A stretch of 64,000 nt of DNA from Rhynochetos jubatus (lineage: Eukaryota > Chordata > Aves > Eurypygiformes > Rhynochetidae): positions 66,605,363 to 66,669,362 of the forward strand of contig CM050648.1 in the NCBI GenBank assembly GCA_027574665.1. The letters run 5' to 3'. Of this stretch, positions 25,976 to 41,800 are shown piece after piece. Both the position numbers and the translations under genes were made by a program. Position 1 is the stretch's first letter, and each line of letters begins with the position of its first letter. The notes under the pieces are model-generated. The model saw only the letters and a list, made by a program, of their open reading frames with translations. It ran no database searches and was not told the origin of the DNA.

Positions 25976-28857
25976 AGGAATAACTGAATACATCAACAAT
26001 ATTTTCAGTGAAAATTAAACATAAAACTTCCCTCACCTGATGTCACATTTAAAGGATTAATTACGAACAGACAGAGCTAGAATGTATTACATTTTGGGTA
26101 AGACAAGCCTATCATCACAACGTCAACCGAGGAGTATTGTACTTTCAAATATGAACTGCAACAAGCAACGTTGTGATCCAGATCATCACGTTTTATTGTA
26201 TTAACTTACAAATGGTCACGTTTATTTGGCATATGGGAGTTGTGCAGGAGCAGTCATTATGCATGCTTTAATGCTCCCTAAAACCTAAGCAATGAAGTCC
26301 TCGTTAAAAAAGGCAGCTTCACAGCCTTCAAAATTTTACCAAAAGTGCTGGCTTCTTCAAATAGTTCAGCTAGCTAAAGCTTCCCCAGGACACCACATGC
26401 TCTCCTGCCACTTATGTTCTCCTCTCTTTCCTCTTACCCACTGCCAGTCCTCCTCTGCTGGTGAGGGAAACATCTCCACCTCTCACTGAACAGAAGATAT
26501 TCTGCTGCCCAAACCAATAGAAGGGAGACACATCAAAACCAGAATTGCACCTCCATTATAAGTTACAGTTATTTTTAATACTAATTTTATTCTACTTTCC
26601 ATTATCTCTGCTAACTCTTTAAAACTCAAAAATAATTTATTTCCCCCTACTGATTTTGTAATTTCCATTTGACAAAAATTGATTCCCTTGCACCCCTCTG
26701 TTTCAGATTCAGCTAAAATTAATACATTTTTAATTTGTTTCCTTTGAGCCTTTGCAAGATCAAAGATGGTAACAGAGCTCTGGGAATCTTACAAAATTTG
26801 TCAGTTAGCAGCCTGATAGCACGACTGTATTCTGAATTTTATTGTTTATTTTTTTCCATTAACAAAGGACTAGATACATAAATGGGTGAAAATAGAACCG
26901 TGAGAGCTTTATAAACAGAGGTATGCAAAAATCTTCATCTAATTCAAGACATCCTACATGATTTAATTCCAGTCTCGACTGCACTAAAATGAAAGCATAC
27001 CTTATTATTATTTAAAATTCTGTACATTTTCTCACAAGAAGAGAGAAATCCACTCATCTCTTCACAAAGCCATGCTATATAATTAAGATGGGTGTACAGT
27101 AAAAAACTAGAAGCAAGCTTGGCCCTTCTGAGTAAGATAAATAGATTCACTCATTATATTCTTCTCTCCCATACTTCATACCCACTTCCTCGAAATGAAT
27201 GAATTAATATTTTTCACTGTTTGGAAAATTTTCCTGATTAAAGTATTCAGGATGACAAGCAAAAGCAGTATACCTCAATTTTTTCACTGTCATACGCAGG
27301 TGTAAATCAAAGCAACCACAGATCAATAGGATCCACAGTACTTAAAACACTTTGGAACTTCGTACTCGTATTGAAACACCAATCTGCTCTGTCATGGTAC
27401 AGCTAATTCAAAAAACATTAATGTGCTTTGTCATGCAGCACTACCTTTGTTTATTTGTCAGTTTAGATACTGTTTGGGAAAATGTCTTTTGTCTATGCTT
27501 CCACAGATACGAAATGCTTTGTCTGTAAACTACACCTACTGAAAATGGAAATGTCCTCCTTATAATACATAAGCAAAGAATAATATATTTCTCAATCAAC
27601 TCTTCAAAAACAGTTTTATCCATCCTGGCAAATCAAAGAAAACATATTACTAGTAAACATCTATCATGGGTAAGTAATTTGTTTTTCATTAAGAAAACTG
27701 TTGTCTTTTATGACTGATGCTTGTGTTCTGGAATGGGATCTCCAAATAAAGTAAACCAAGATAATTCTGTGGAACAGCCATTCTTTAAACTTTACAGAAC
27801 ATTATTTACTTAATTCCAGAATATTGAATAAGGTGCCCTAATAGTCTTGATGTTTCCAGTATCATTCATAGCGAAGCATCTTAGTGGTCAACATCCAGAT
27901 GTCTGAAAGTTTCTCCCTTACACTGGTCAGTGTCTCTTAAACATATCTTAAACTATTTTTAACACCCAGATGTGAATAAACAATTGCAATTTTTACTTGT
28001 TGATGTGCTCTTGAAGAACAGGCATTATATGGGATTTGAGGATTATGTATAATTAATAGACAATGAAATATAATATTGAGTAGCAACTTGAAGCTCTAAA
28101 ATGAAATGTTTTCTAAAAACAATAAAGCAAATATTTAGTGACTGTCCACTGAAGTACCTGCTCATTCCTATTTGCAATAGTATGTACTGTAGTAATTATA
28201 TGATTCTCAGGATAATAAATGTTATTAAGTACATGATTTTATGAGTTACACTGGCATTATCTTGCATAACTTCACTAATTTATGAAGATTTGTACCAATA
28301 TAGATGAAGACATCTTTGCAATATAAAATTTCATTCTCAAAGAAGGTAAAACACTGCCTCAGCTTTGAGTGAAAAGTCTTTAATACAGGAAGGTTAAGAT
28401 TCTTGAAAAATATATACTGGACTCTGGTAGCATAAACTGATATAGCGGGCTCTTTGCACAGATGCAGAAAGGGTCATCTCCACTTCCCTCCATCCAGAGC
28501 ATCCCGTTTCTGGTACAGGAATTTCTTAACATTTTACTTCATTTTAAGGTATTTCTCATTTAGTCTTCATTATTTGTTATATTGAATGATATTTGGAATT
28601 TAATTAACAACTATTTTAGGAAACCTGACATGACCTAATAGTAGAGCGAAGGACTAAGTGGTTATGTTGTGAAGGTGCCAGAGTGCTAGGTCCAGTTCCA
28701 GCCATGGGAAGTACTTCCTTAATAACCTAAGACATAGATCCTCTCAGAAACTGAGTTAACTGTCTATCTAAAACCCAAACCTTCTTAGGGCTGGGGGTAT
28801 CTTGCAGTGACCGCAATTCCCTACATGTTGCAACTGTAGAAACAATAACATAGTTCT

Positions 28858-28893
28858 AACAACAACAACAACAAAACCAACCAAACAAAAAAC
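28858..28893. repeat. AAC-rich simple repeat
   Basis: About five AAC units followed by ACCAACCAAAC sequence. Confidence 0.8.
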
Positions 28894-29729
28894 AGGTCTT
28901 CCATGAGCGCACACCAATGTAAACAGACAGGAATCTGACGAGGTTTTGGGATATTGTTCTACTTATTCTGGGTGTAAATTACTCTTTACCACTTATTAGA
29001 ATAAATCTAGTCAGCTGCATATAGGAACTGCATTTGGCACTACTTCTCACTCTATAATAATTTTTTTTTCCTCTGTTTCATGCATATTTATCTTAATTCT
29101 TTTTTCCATCAAATTTATTTCTATTCACCAGTTTTCCCATTTTTAAATAAAACCATCTGACCAAAAGTACTTCATGAGTGAGAAGAAGCTCCATGGGAAA
29201 AATATCAAATGAACAACACAAGCATGAAGTGTTGTGCTACTCCTAACCTGAGCCTAATTATTTACATAAAATGTTCTGTACCAAAAAAGCTGGATACAAC
29301 TACTGTGATTCAGTTCCAGTCGGTCTTAGGGCAAACTTATGAGTTTCAATCAAAATTAGAAACAGAGAACTGTATAAGCAGCACACTCTCTTGACTCCTC
29401 CTACCAACCCATCAGAAAGTTGTATGTAATACCTGTATCCCAAACAAACATATACAGAAAACATTCCATAAGAGCCCTGAATCTACCAGAAGACCCCTGG
29501 ATGCTGAAACAAAGTACTAAATAAGAGTTTCCAAATTCACTTGCAAAGTTTCCAGTCATCTTCCCTGTCCACCTCTCATTAAAAAGACTGAAGGGCTGCT
29601 GCTTGACTCCAACTCTCAGAGACTAAAATGAGATCAAGAAAGCCCCAATATCAAACCATTCAGGATCTTCGAACACAAGAAGAAAGTCAGCTCAAGTATG
29701 GCAATCCACGAAAGGTAGCAAAACAGTTA

Positions 29730-29885
<156 letters not shown>

Positions 29886-32800
29886 CTAAAAAAAAAATAT
29901 ATATATAAAAAAAAAGACAAAGACATTTAATTTTCAGTAGACGATGTGGATCTAATTTCAGCCAATTTATTTTTCTCGAGATGTTGAGAAAAAAAATATT
30001 CAAAGAAATGCCTAAAAATGTTGATATTTCAGAATTTTCTCATTCATTGTTTCCTTGGTTTTTTCCTCCTCCCTCCATCCCCTCTCCAAGTATAAGAAAT
30101 CTGGATGCAGATTAACAATCTCTTTGATATATAACAACACATCATGGTTATAATATTGTGCTTGTTTCACTTTTATTGTGTTCTGTGCAGGCAGAGGAAG
30201 GAACTAATGGAGGAAAACAAGAGACTGAGACTATAAAAACTATTCAAGGAACTAATATTAACAGCAACTTTTTGAACAGAAATTAACTGAGAAGTAGAGA
30301 TGTTATTCAGACTAATTAAGAGGAAATAGTACTATGTGAGATATGCACCACTTAATGCAGACCCTGAGCATTCTGGAAAGATAAGAAAACCTGATGTTAA
30401 AATTATCATAAAGAGAGAAATGCCAAAACAGGACCACAGCCTTGGTGTGCAGGCCTCAGGGATGGACTCAAAGATAATACCCACCAAATGGGTCTACGAA
30501 AAAGGATATGGTGATTTTACACAGAATAACGGAGTAATGGGACCCTGAGGCGGCCACAGCTTTGACACAGACCTATTTAGATATTTTCCTTATAGTAAGC
30601 TTCCCAGAGAAAACCAAAACTTTTTTAAAGTAAAAAAGACATGTTGTCTTTTGAGTAAAAGAGCTACAGAGCACGGCAGGTGGATGGCCATGCGAGAGGT
30701 GCAGCAGGGAGTGGGAAGCCCACAGCTCAGTCTGAGAAATCTCAAGGGAGGAGGAAGCAATCTCCTCCTTCTCCTTCTAGACACTTCACCTGGGCCAGCT
30801 GTCAGAAAGGGAGGCTGCAAAAATGCGAACAAAGAAGTAAAATTAAAATGCACTGTACATTGCAGACGGGAGAACTGAGGGAGAGACAATGGCTGAAGAC
30901 AGGGAAGGCAGAGCTAGGAAAGGGGAAAACAAGCCTTCTTTTGGCCTTGTGGACTATGCATCCTTGGCTGGTAGATATTAAAAAATTCAGATTTGTGGAA
31001 ACCTGGACATTCTGAGAAAGGATTTTGAAAAAAATCTTTAGATGACCTACAGGCAAATTTTTTCAGTGGAAACCAGCCTGGTTTCACATCTGACTTCTGG
31101 AGAGTTTGGGATTTTTAATTCGTAACTTTGGGACATGCATATTGATGAGAAACTAGTAGCTGTAGTAAGATGCAAACGTTGGGAACTAAGATCAGTGTTA
31201 GGAATAATCTAAATGTTTCACTTCTAAATACATGTTGTCTAGTTTTTGCCTTTACAAACATCATCAGAAGTTCCAGTTTTGTACTCAAAATGAATTTTTT
31301 TTTTCCCCAAAATCTTCTATAGAATAGAAATTCAGAGTTTTAGTAAGCATTAGTGACAGGGTATCAAGGCAGAACAGAAAAGTAAAAGTTAAAAGATTTT
31401 TAAAAATACATTGATAAAGCAATAGGAGACATAAAATGACTACAGTTTCTTAAAATAAATAAACAAATAAGGTACATATGGTCGTTAATGGTGAATCAGT
31501 GAGAGAAAAGTACACACAGAACAGACACCTTGGGTCTTGGCACAGAGGACTGTATGCAAATGGACACCCAAAACTGTCTGAAACAGCATGTGCCGAAAAC
31601 CTGGTAGCTCTGCGCACCACGCAGGGATACACACCGCCAGTGTGCGAGGGTGAACTCATGGGGTGTTGTCTTGCTGGCACGGGCATTACCAGGTTGCAGA
31701 GATACACACAAAGGTAGGGAGCCCACATCCCCTAGGGGAGTGGTGTGTATAGGGGAACCTGCAACCCCAGAAGAAAGGCTGTGATGGGAACCCATGCATC
31801 CCGTGACCGGGAGATGTCTGCATGTTACTCAGTGTGTGCGTTTATTAGAAAATACTGGGATTATGTACAGAAGACCGGTTAGCTACTTGTATGTATATAC
31901 TAACATGTTATTAATGTCTAATGTTGTGGTTTATCTGTTGCATTGCAGATATTGACCCTGAATGTATAGTTCACTGACTGCTGGTTAATCTTACTAGTAC
32001 TATAACCAGAAAATCAACTGAGATTAGATTCAAACTATGTGAGTTTTGCCACTTTGTGTCATTCTTGAATGTGGTATTGAAAAAGAAACCATAACTAAAA
32101 AAAAAAAAAAAGCTAATAGATATTTAGGTCAGCAAAGTATTATTTTTAACTTAAATATTTTTTCAAGTCTTTCCTCATTAACCACTATGAGACATTATGC
32201 TAATAACTTCAGTCAAACCACAGTTAGAACAAATCTGAGTGATATAAAAAATACGTTTCATATCAACATATTCACATTATCCAGTTACTCTTTCTCTGAC
32301 TTCACATCAATTGAGCTGTGATAACCATACTTAGCATTCAATCTTTTTGCTGCTATTAATAAATACTCAGATCTTTTGTGTACAGTTTAGTGATATATTT
32401 GGCAAACAGATACATGGTATTTTCATGTCTCTAATAAAACTCTGTTTTGTTCTCAGTGAAACAGTAATTGCCTCTTGGGAATAGTAATAAATTCAGTTAT
32501 GCTCATAATATGTTTCTAACCCGATATTCAGAAAAATGTTATTTCTAGCATGTTTTGTTCAAAAAGTTTTATGTATTCCTGATCTGTATTGTGCAAATTA
32601 GAATAATATAACTACTGGCTATATTGGAAACATTGTAGCTTAAACATACCAGGAGATTTTTAACAAATGAGCCTGCTGTTGCTAAAAATGAGACGGTAAG
32701 CTTCAGATGAAAATAAATTTTTAATTTTGAAGAAAATGACCTCGAATTTGTCTGCTATAATTCATTACTGCAGCCAGCAAAATGAAAAATTTAGAAAACA

Positions 32801-35800
32801 GCAGAAGTCTCTGAAATTCATATATCTGCCCATTTGCATTCTTAAATGCATTATACCTCCAAATCCCACTCATTTGAAAGAACATGATAAAAATAGCACC
32901 AATAATTGGAGAGCACGACCATGATGTTATGCAATTGACCGGTAATTCTCTCATGTAGGAAGTTTTTAATGGTGCATTTCAACAGAATAAGCTGAGGAAG
33001 ACACCATCCCCCATACCCAGCAAATGACCAGGAAAGGCACCTCCTTTGAAGATGGGAAACTTGCATTCAAATCCCTGCTCCAAACTAGAGTTTGGAGTAG
33101 AGGAATTCTACTAAAGTAGTAGAATTTGGAGCACAGATTCCCATCCTCCTAATATTTGTAAAGATGGCTACTGTTTAACTTTCTCTTAAAAGGTTAGGTC
33201 ATTACAAAATTCCTCATGCCTCCACTGAATTTTAGGATACACCTTCAATCATCTGCCTATATTTCTTGGTTACTTCTTCCTTTTTTTGAATAAGATGGTT
33301 TGCCTAACTGAATATCTCCTACAAATGTTTTGTTCTCTATAATTCAGTGATAACTTGCAAGTGTCAAAGAAGATAATATTGTTTGGTATACGACAATCAA
33401 GTATGTCTATGCAGATGCTAAGATGCAGCTTCCTAGTTCTCTTTTCTTTATGCTTCTTACACTGTTTTACTTTAGGGTCTATTTTTGAAAATACTCTGTA
33501 TGCACCCATGATTCGAATTTGTGCTTTTTGCTTGTGATAACTGAAAAAGCTAGAAATCATTTATTTAGTGGACAACGCAGTTGATGACCAGCAAACACTG
33601 AAAGAGTCTCCACAACAAAAGAGACCCTTTTGAATCATTTTCCAGTCTTGAACCAGATACGTTGTTTATTTAAAACAAAAATAGACCTTTGTCAAATATT
33701 AATGTTTAAACAAATGTTGTAAGGTGTTCAAACAAATCTCGTAAGGTTGAGCTAAAGAGTCACTGCATTTATGAACAAGTTGCTCCTTACATCTTGTAGC
33801 AGCATTTCTTTTCAACTTCCCTTTGCAAGAAAAAGCCTCTGTTTTAAACCTATACATAAGGTGATAAAGATATTTCATATTTTTTAAGATTATTCTTCCA
33901 TTATAATAAGCACCGATGTCTTAACAGCCTTATATAAAGTTACTTCCATTTGAATCATACTTCCTCTCAACCGGGAGCTTCAGCTGTCTAACCTACGTTT
34001 TGGATGCTGCTATTTGATACCTTCACACAAATCTGTCTGCGCCTTGCCCATCATCTTGTTCCATGAAAGGTGGTTACTGTTTATACATCTGTGTAACAGA
34101 CCTACAGAGTTATTTGATATTACAACTCAGTATTAAATAAGCCATCTAATTGTGAACAACGAGTTAGTAAGGGGAAATTAGTAAGTGGTGAAAGCATCAG
34201 AAATACCCTGGACAAAGAAGTGAAAGTCTCTCCTTGTTTATAAACTCTAAAAATGAATCTTACTAACAAAACACTATTTTAAGTACTGTTAACTTTCAGA
34301 GAAACAAAAATATTACGTGAATCTATTAAAAAAATATTTTAATACAACTACAATTCTATATACAATTATAAAAAGAAGTTATCTCAGAAAATGGACTGAA
34401 TCGACAAAAGGTAAAAATTTTCACTTTTAAAGAAGTGGCATTGTTTTCCCGTATTTCACCAGCACTGCGTATGCATTCAGAAGACCACACAGTCATGAAC
34501 TGATAAGGGATGCCTGGGAAGGTACTGAGCTCATGAAAGCAATAATAAAAATTTTAAATGTAGCTGATCCAGAAAGTGATGTATTTTACTCCTCTGTTAA
34601 GTCCAAAGAAAAAATATTGTCGCTACCTGAACTGAATATGCCACATATTCTCTTTTGCTGTGTTCGAACTTTAAGTTTGCTATACTAACCCAGTTTGCCA
34701 GTATGATTAAAGACTCAGATTGAAGAACAAAGAAAACCAAATATCAGCACAAAGAAATTCCATGTCTTGCCTAAAAAGCTACAAACTTCTTATCAGCTCT
34801 CCAGGTGACTTTTTCTTTCTTAACAACAGTTATTTGAATGGGATAGTGAAGCAGATTGGTTCTTCATTCAGCAAAACATTTAGCTTATGTTCCTTCAGAG
34901 GAGTCACTCAGATTTAAGATTTAAGCATAATTTTTACCATCTCAAGACCTTAATTATAATGATTTCATTTAAATTAAAAAAATTTCAAATATTTCTTTCA
35001 TACCACTTGACACTCCAGACACTCTCCAGCTTAGTTTATGAGAACTAGACTGATTCATTTTGGGAATATCAACAATTAGCCAATTTTGTGAACGTGCCAG
35101 GTTGGAAGCTGCAGTGCCCACCGCGTTAGGCTGCAGCTGAACATTAGCGCCGAGAAGCTTGGTGGCATCTTAGTGCTAGACTTGGGCACTTACAAGTAAC
35201 AAACACGAGAATGAACCATGCTGTGCGTTTTGCCCTAGAAAGCACAATTATCTTTAAGTAGACAATTCCGTTGATTTCTGTGGACTACTCGTGTTGAAAA
35301 TTAAGCACCTTCCATTTTTCTTGGCAGTCTGGGGAAATAAAGGATAATTATGACGAACAAAGTGTCATCTCAACAAGTTTTCACTGGGGTTTGATCCTGC
35401 TTGTATTAACCATGGTAAAATCCCCAGTGTGAGCACAGGCAAGCCTCAAAGAATGAGTTTGTCCATTTGAAATATACTTTTATCATTTATATGAAACATT
35501 TTTTGACACGTGTTTATGACTTTTAACTCATTCTTTAGAATTTTTGTGACACTGACACAGTTCTTGTGAAACATTAAGTGGCAATAACATTAGAGAATTG
35601 AATTCTGCTGTTTTCACATAAATTAAGTGCAATGGTTCTTCATATGCTGCGAGAACTCCTGTTGTGATTTCTTAATATATTTCAGACTGTTTTTCAGAAT
35701 TAAGCCATGGGTAGTGTAAAAGGTATCATTGATTCTATAAAGGGCTTTAAAATCTGGCTGTTGTCCTACTGAAGGAGAGGAAATATGTTCTAAAAATATT

Positions 35801-38800
35801 ACCTTAATAAATCTCTGGCAAGGTTGTGGTGTATTTGCTTCAGCATATTAAATAATTTTGTCTCAAGGATCTATTCAGCCTTGTAACTTTTGTCTTTATT
35901 TTTTTTTCCTCCCAAGAAAATGCCATTTACTAAAATAGATGCTGATCAGGCCCATGTTAAACTCAGTAACAGAATCGCTTTTGAATTAAATAGGAGTGAG
36001 ATCTGTCTCAGACTGAACGACAGTAAGGACAATTATGAAAGTGATTATACAGAAAAGGGAGATTAAAATTACAGCTAAACAATTAAGCAGGAAATAAGCT
36101 AAAGAATACACACAAAATGAAAAGGGCCAGACTAAAAATACAAAGGCTGTGGTTTTGAGAGGCAAAGAAACGGATTAGAGGTCCAAATCCTTTTGCAGTT
36201 CAGTAGGAGCTGTCTATTGGTTGTTTTTTTAATTCCTGGCCAAAATTAAACCATTTGAGGAGAAGAATTAGGGAAATATAAAGTTCAAAGTGGGAGGGGA
36301 CACCCCCAAACCTATGGCAGTGCCTGAAGAGCATAAAGGGTATGAAGAAAGAGCACACCGTCAACTACTAACCAAAAATCAAGGCTAAATGCTATTTGGT
36401 AGCACACGGTGTAGTCCAAGTAACTCATGCCCATAGGACACCAAGAGAACCACCGCTTTGGGGCAGCACTGCCTACACATTTTCCTTTCAGTCAGTTATC
36501 CCAAAAATGGTTAAACAGAGAAAACTCGAAGTGACAAGGGAAGACAAAGCAGAAATAAATGAATAGAAGGTTCATAGATATTCTCCCTCTCCCTGCTTTA
36601 CCATTAAAGTTAAGTCCCTGCTTCCAGAGTTACTCTCAGCCAGCTTCATGACTTTCAGAGTTTTAGCATATTGCCCAGCATCCCCCTCGCCCTGCAGCCT
36701 GCCCCCACCCCTAGGAACCTGTTCCATAACCTCTCACACCTGGCTCTTCCTCCCTGCTCAGCACTGCATGCTCTCAGTCTCTGTTTGATTTGGCTTTCAG
36801 CATGTCTCTCTACTCTTACACTACCCTGCAATCCTCACCTTGTTCAGTTTCAGAGTTTCCCAAGAAAAGGTGAAATGTGGACCATGGAGTTGAGATGCAC
36901 CTTGCCTAGCTGTTCCCTCAGTGGGGCAGACATAAGACTATTAAAAATTAGTAAAACAGAACAAAACACATTGCTACAAGACACAAGTGCTCATGATCCG
37001 TAATTAATAAAAATATTAGACAAAAAACACTACGTGCTTCTGAAGATCGGGGTGCATTGAAAGGTCACATTTTAAAGAACACCTCTGAGAAGATCTACTT
37101 CAAGATGAAGTCTGGATAATCACACACACTGCAGTAGGTAACTGGACTTGAGCAGTGGTATCTCTACTGTTTCCTTCTCTCTTTCTGTCTCTACATGTCA
37201 TCCCCCTGTTCAACTCCTTCTTTCTGTACAAAGCCTGTTTCCAAATACCTGCCTCATGGCTGAGAGCAACTGACTGAAATCTGAAAGCCTGAGCTCAGCC
37301 TGGGAGGGATGTTTGTTGAACACCACAGGTCTGCAAAAACCTTCACGCACTCTGTTTTCTCTGTTTTGCCAAGGCAGGGCTCAGTGAGATCACCAGGAAC
37401 CACAGAATATCTGCCTGCTTTGGCAATTCATATCAATTATGCAAATTAATGGGATAAACAAGATAAAGCATGCTTTAATTTTAGTGACTGCGTAAATCAC
37501 AAAACTTTGATCCTTTTATCTTTGATGTAACACCTTTGCAGAACTCTGGACTGTAAAGGAGTCTGGAAGACAATTGCTCTCTCCAGAACAGGTATCTCCC
37601 AGAACAGTGTGAATCCTATATTCAACTATTACAAACAGATCATTTGCCCCTTCCCCATCACTCCAATCGCCCGGTGCAGCACAGTCTCCAGGAGAAAGTG
37701 TTGCTATACGTCAGAACTACCAGGACTGAGGAGAAGCAGAGCTGTTCAGTCTGCTGCTACCTAATACACCAGTCTTTTCTGGATGGAGGCTATGTGCAAT
37801 TTACTGCAAGCTGGAGAACTTAAAACAGTCTTCAGCCCCAACCTAATCAGTTATAGCTAGGGAATATGAACATCGTTTTATTTACCTACCTGAGGGAGAT
37901 GCGTAACGGAGAAGAGGAGACTATGCTCCTCCTTAGGGCCATAGTAACCTTTCATCCCACAGCAGTTCCAATTGCAAAGACATTACTTGCCTCAAATGTA
38001 AAGTGTGAAATTCTCAGTAGAACGTATTACAGAAGTCTAAGGGTTATGATCATATCTTATATTCTCTCTATTTTAAGTATCTCTATTTAGTATGTCATCT
38101 TAAACTCTATTCATAGGATATGTCACTGGCATTGCTAATTTCGAGTCTCTCTCTCCCATATAATGAATGCTTTCAATTATTTTTCCAGTTGCTTGCATTT
38201 TTCCAGTTGGTATCACGTCTTGTTTCACAACCTTACTTCTAACTTCTTTTTTGCTATGACAACATGGTAATTCTGAGTTTGAAAACAAAGATAGATCATT
38301 CTCATTCTCTCTCTCCCTCATATCTGAAGCACTTTCTGCTTTGTCATACACATGCACTTAATGAAATATTGTATTGCTTTTCCTTTTTCTGCACAACCAA
38401 TAAAGTTACTATTAAGTAAGATATGATCTAACGGTTCTATAACACACTGATCACTTTCTCAGAATTCACTGCTTTGCATTGTTTTTATTCCATGTAATTG
38501 GAGCTTTACAATATGACACCTAATATCTAATTCTGACATGGACCTAATACTGCTAGACTTGGCATTATGAATTCTTACTATAAGAGCACAAATGATTGTG
38601 TATTTAAATATACTGGATCTACTTTTCCATAGAAAATGGGCATTCCAAGATAAAGTTGAGTTAGTTTGGGAAGGAATTACCCAGTCTAGCACTGTCAACA
38701 CTATAACATTTCAAAGATTTATACAATACCCCTATTCAGCAAATTATTTGACACCGTGTTTAAAGTGCTTTGCTGACTCTCAAATACATTTAACATTGGG

Positions 38801-41800
38801 TTCTGTGTTTCAGCATATTGACTTGTATACCACATCCCCCTATGACCAGGGACTTACAGAGTAGAAAATGGTGGTACAATTTACCAAAGAAATCCCTTAA
38901 AATTTTCAGGTGTTACTGGTGCAATTCTGGATCATGTTGCAGCATCCCTGGAATATTACAGCGTAAAACATTGGCCAGATGTAGTTGTTTGTTGCAGAAA
39001 AGTCAAAACAACCAGAGATTGCAAGGCACTTCACCCTCCAAACAATGCTATAAACACTGTGCTAGAGAGGAAGCACACACAATGGATTTAAAATGTAATA
39101 CCTACAATTTGGAAACCATTTTTTCCTGAATTTTGTGCGTAGTCTCAGGAATATTTAAGGACTTCCTGTAAATGTTGTCAAAAAAATATCAGACAATTAA
39201 AGAGAGACCACATATAACATATCTAATTAAATATACTTGCTCTTGTGTATATACTGCCACTCTGCTGAAATCTAATAGCTTTTCAAATACAGAAGACAAA
39301 GAGGGTGATTATTTGGCTTAGAAAGGGGGTAACACTAATGACAGCTTTTTAGTTTTGCATGTGTTTATAAAAGCTGAATCAAAATTTTTACTTCCCTCCA
39401 AAAAAATCTCTCCCTTCATTGACATGGCTCTTCTCTGTGCCTCAGATATAGTTGTTATATCCACATGTTTTTGGCTCCATGACTTTTTTATGATCACTCT
39501 CCATTGTAGCTGGTTCTTTTAAAGACTGAGCCACAGTCTTGCATAAAGTGGGAATTTTAAGCTTATCTCTAATATGGCTAGAATGTGTGATCAAACCCAT
39601 GAATTACCAGGAAAATGGACAATCAAGACAGATTTGTACTGGCCTGATCCTATAAGAATCAATACCTGTAAGTAGTCCTTATGAAACCACAATGCATATT
39701 GCCTATATGGAAATATAGATATTCGTGACATGGAGCCAGGTGTACTTGCTGTACACCCAGCACTTAGTGGATGTTTTGGGGAGAAAGGAGGAGAGACAGA
39801 AGAGGTGCTGAACAGAAGAGTGGGTTCGTCTCCCATATTGATTAATTCCCCAGCATTAATTCAGAGTTTTCTAGGAAAGCACATTGCCACAGTCAATTTC
39901 TAAGAGAAGCATAAGCTATCCCAGTGAAAAAAATATAATTGACGGAGGAAATCTTACAAGACCTTTTTTTTTAATGAGAATGAGGTTAGAAAAAGATTTT
40001 CTTGATGGGTTGCTTCTGTAGGGTTTCTTGCATCTATGAGTGTAATACTAATTACCGACAGAGCTGGGATTCATAAGATAAATCAGTAGCCATGTACAGG
40101 AAAGCACAATCAGAAATACTTCTGTAATGGACTGAAAACCTGCAAAGCCAAGACTAGGGAGAAATCTCACAGACCACTGTGTTGATATAGCATTTAAATA
40201 GGTTAAAAAAAAAATAATCTCAGGCATGTGGGGATATGTCTTAATCTAAATTTGGCTTTAAGAATACAGTATTCTCCCCCACCCCTTTTTTTTAATTGGT
40301 CAGTTAAGTAGTTATTTTACTCAAGCACCTATCCAAATTTCCACCCCTATGACAGACAGACAAACAGACTTATCATAATGTGACAAATAGAAAAAAGAAA
40401 AAAAAAAAAAAGAAGAGGTATGTAACATAAGAAAGAGCAAAGCAGCCCTCACTTAAATCTTGTTGCGTTTAAAATATGGGAGTAGTGATTACATTCTGAG
40501 AAGGAAATTAGAGAAAAATCACACAGCAGAAAAGTTCTCGCTCAGAGGCAGAGGATTCTGGATGCTGGTACATTTTTCAGAGTTAAGACTGAGTGGTTTC
40601 ACATTTAAAGTTTAGTTATATATAGCTAAATCTGGATGGAAACCTGTTCCCTATAACAGCTCTGTGCTGATAAGTACCTCTGGTTCCCACTTTCTTTCCT
40701 TCTGTTCAGCAGTGCTTGGCTGCTTCAAGGGGAAGGTTGTAGCCCAGCCATGCAATGGCCTACAGCCTTGGCAGCGAAGTCAGGAGCTCGGAATACAAAC
40801 CCCTCAAGGCTGAGCAGACATCAGGACCTAAAATTTGAACCTCCTGCCATTAGATTCTTCTGCAAAGGAGGGTGAGAAAAAAATGGGGATTGATATCAAC
40901 AACTGGCTTCCTAATGACACTTCTGCTCCATCGGAAGCTGTTTTACAAAAAAAGGGCATAATTGCTGGGTAAAAAATGGATGCTGGCATCTTCCACCTCC
41001 TACTCGTCCCTATGCATTCAGAGAGGGACACTGGTTTGGTAGAGATGAACGGTATAACTGAACAAGTCACGTGATATTTCACTTCTATAATGGTTGTAGT
41101 CAGTATGGAAGATTTCAGTCAAAATATTGGGCTGTATCTGCACCAACTAGATTTAGGCATCCAACTTTTATGCTTTGAATTATTCTCTGGAAGTAAAGTT
41201 TCTCTCTCTCCAATGATGACATCAAAAATTCAGATTCCTAAGAAAAGGTGCTGTGAACTGCATCTTTATAGAGACCTGAAGAAGGATCAAAAACATACTG
41301 AAGATAACTCCTGAGTAAGTCTGATATTCTTAGGCAATGGGCCAAGCACAGTATTAGGATTTTTTGAGGAGAAAATATCTCATAAATTTAAATGCTGTTT
41401 TTATTGGCTTTGGAAGGGATACCCTTGCAGTAAAGTTCTTCCCCTTTCTTTGAAATGGCTTCTGTAAGTCAGGCTGCATATTACAGTGAGCAATTAAGAC
41501 ATTACAAGCCTCTAGGTGGACATACTTAATTTGGTTTCAGAATTGCTTGTTTTGATTTAAGTAGAATATATTCTACATGGATCTAGGCTTGTGTGAGTTT
41601 ATAGTGCAGCCTGGAAACAGTAGTAGAAGTCTTTGGATATTCAGTCAAAAAGATTGAGTGAAAAGATCTGGACAAGCAGCAGTCATGATGTCTAAAATAA
41701 TATGGAATCTATATGGAAAACACAGTAGCTTCACAGATACTACTAGTTGTCATGCTACAACACAACCTTCATTAAACCATCTTCATATATATAATTTCTA

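Noticed and set aside
31450-31795. Three overlapping reading frames of 79-99 codons on both strands
   Set aside because: None has a family signature, and overlapping frames on both strands point to low stop density, not a gene.
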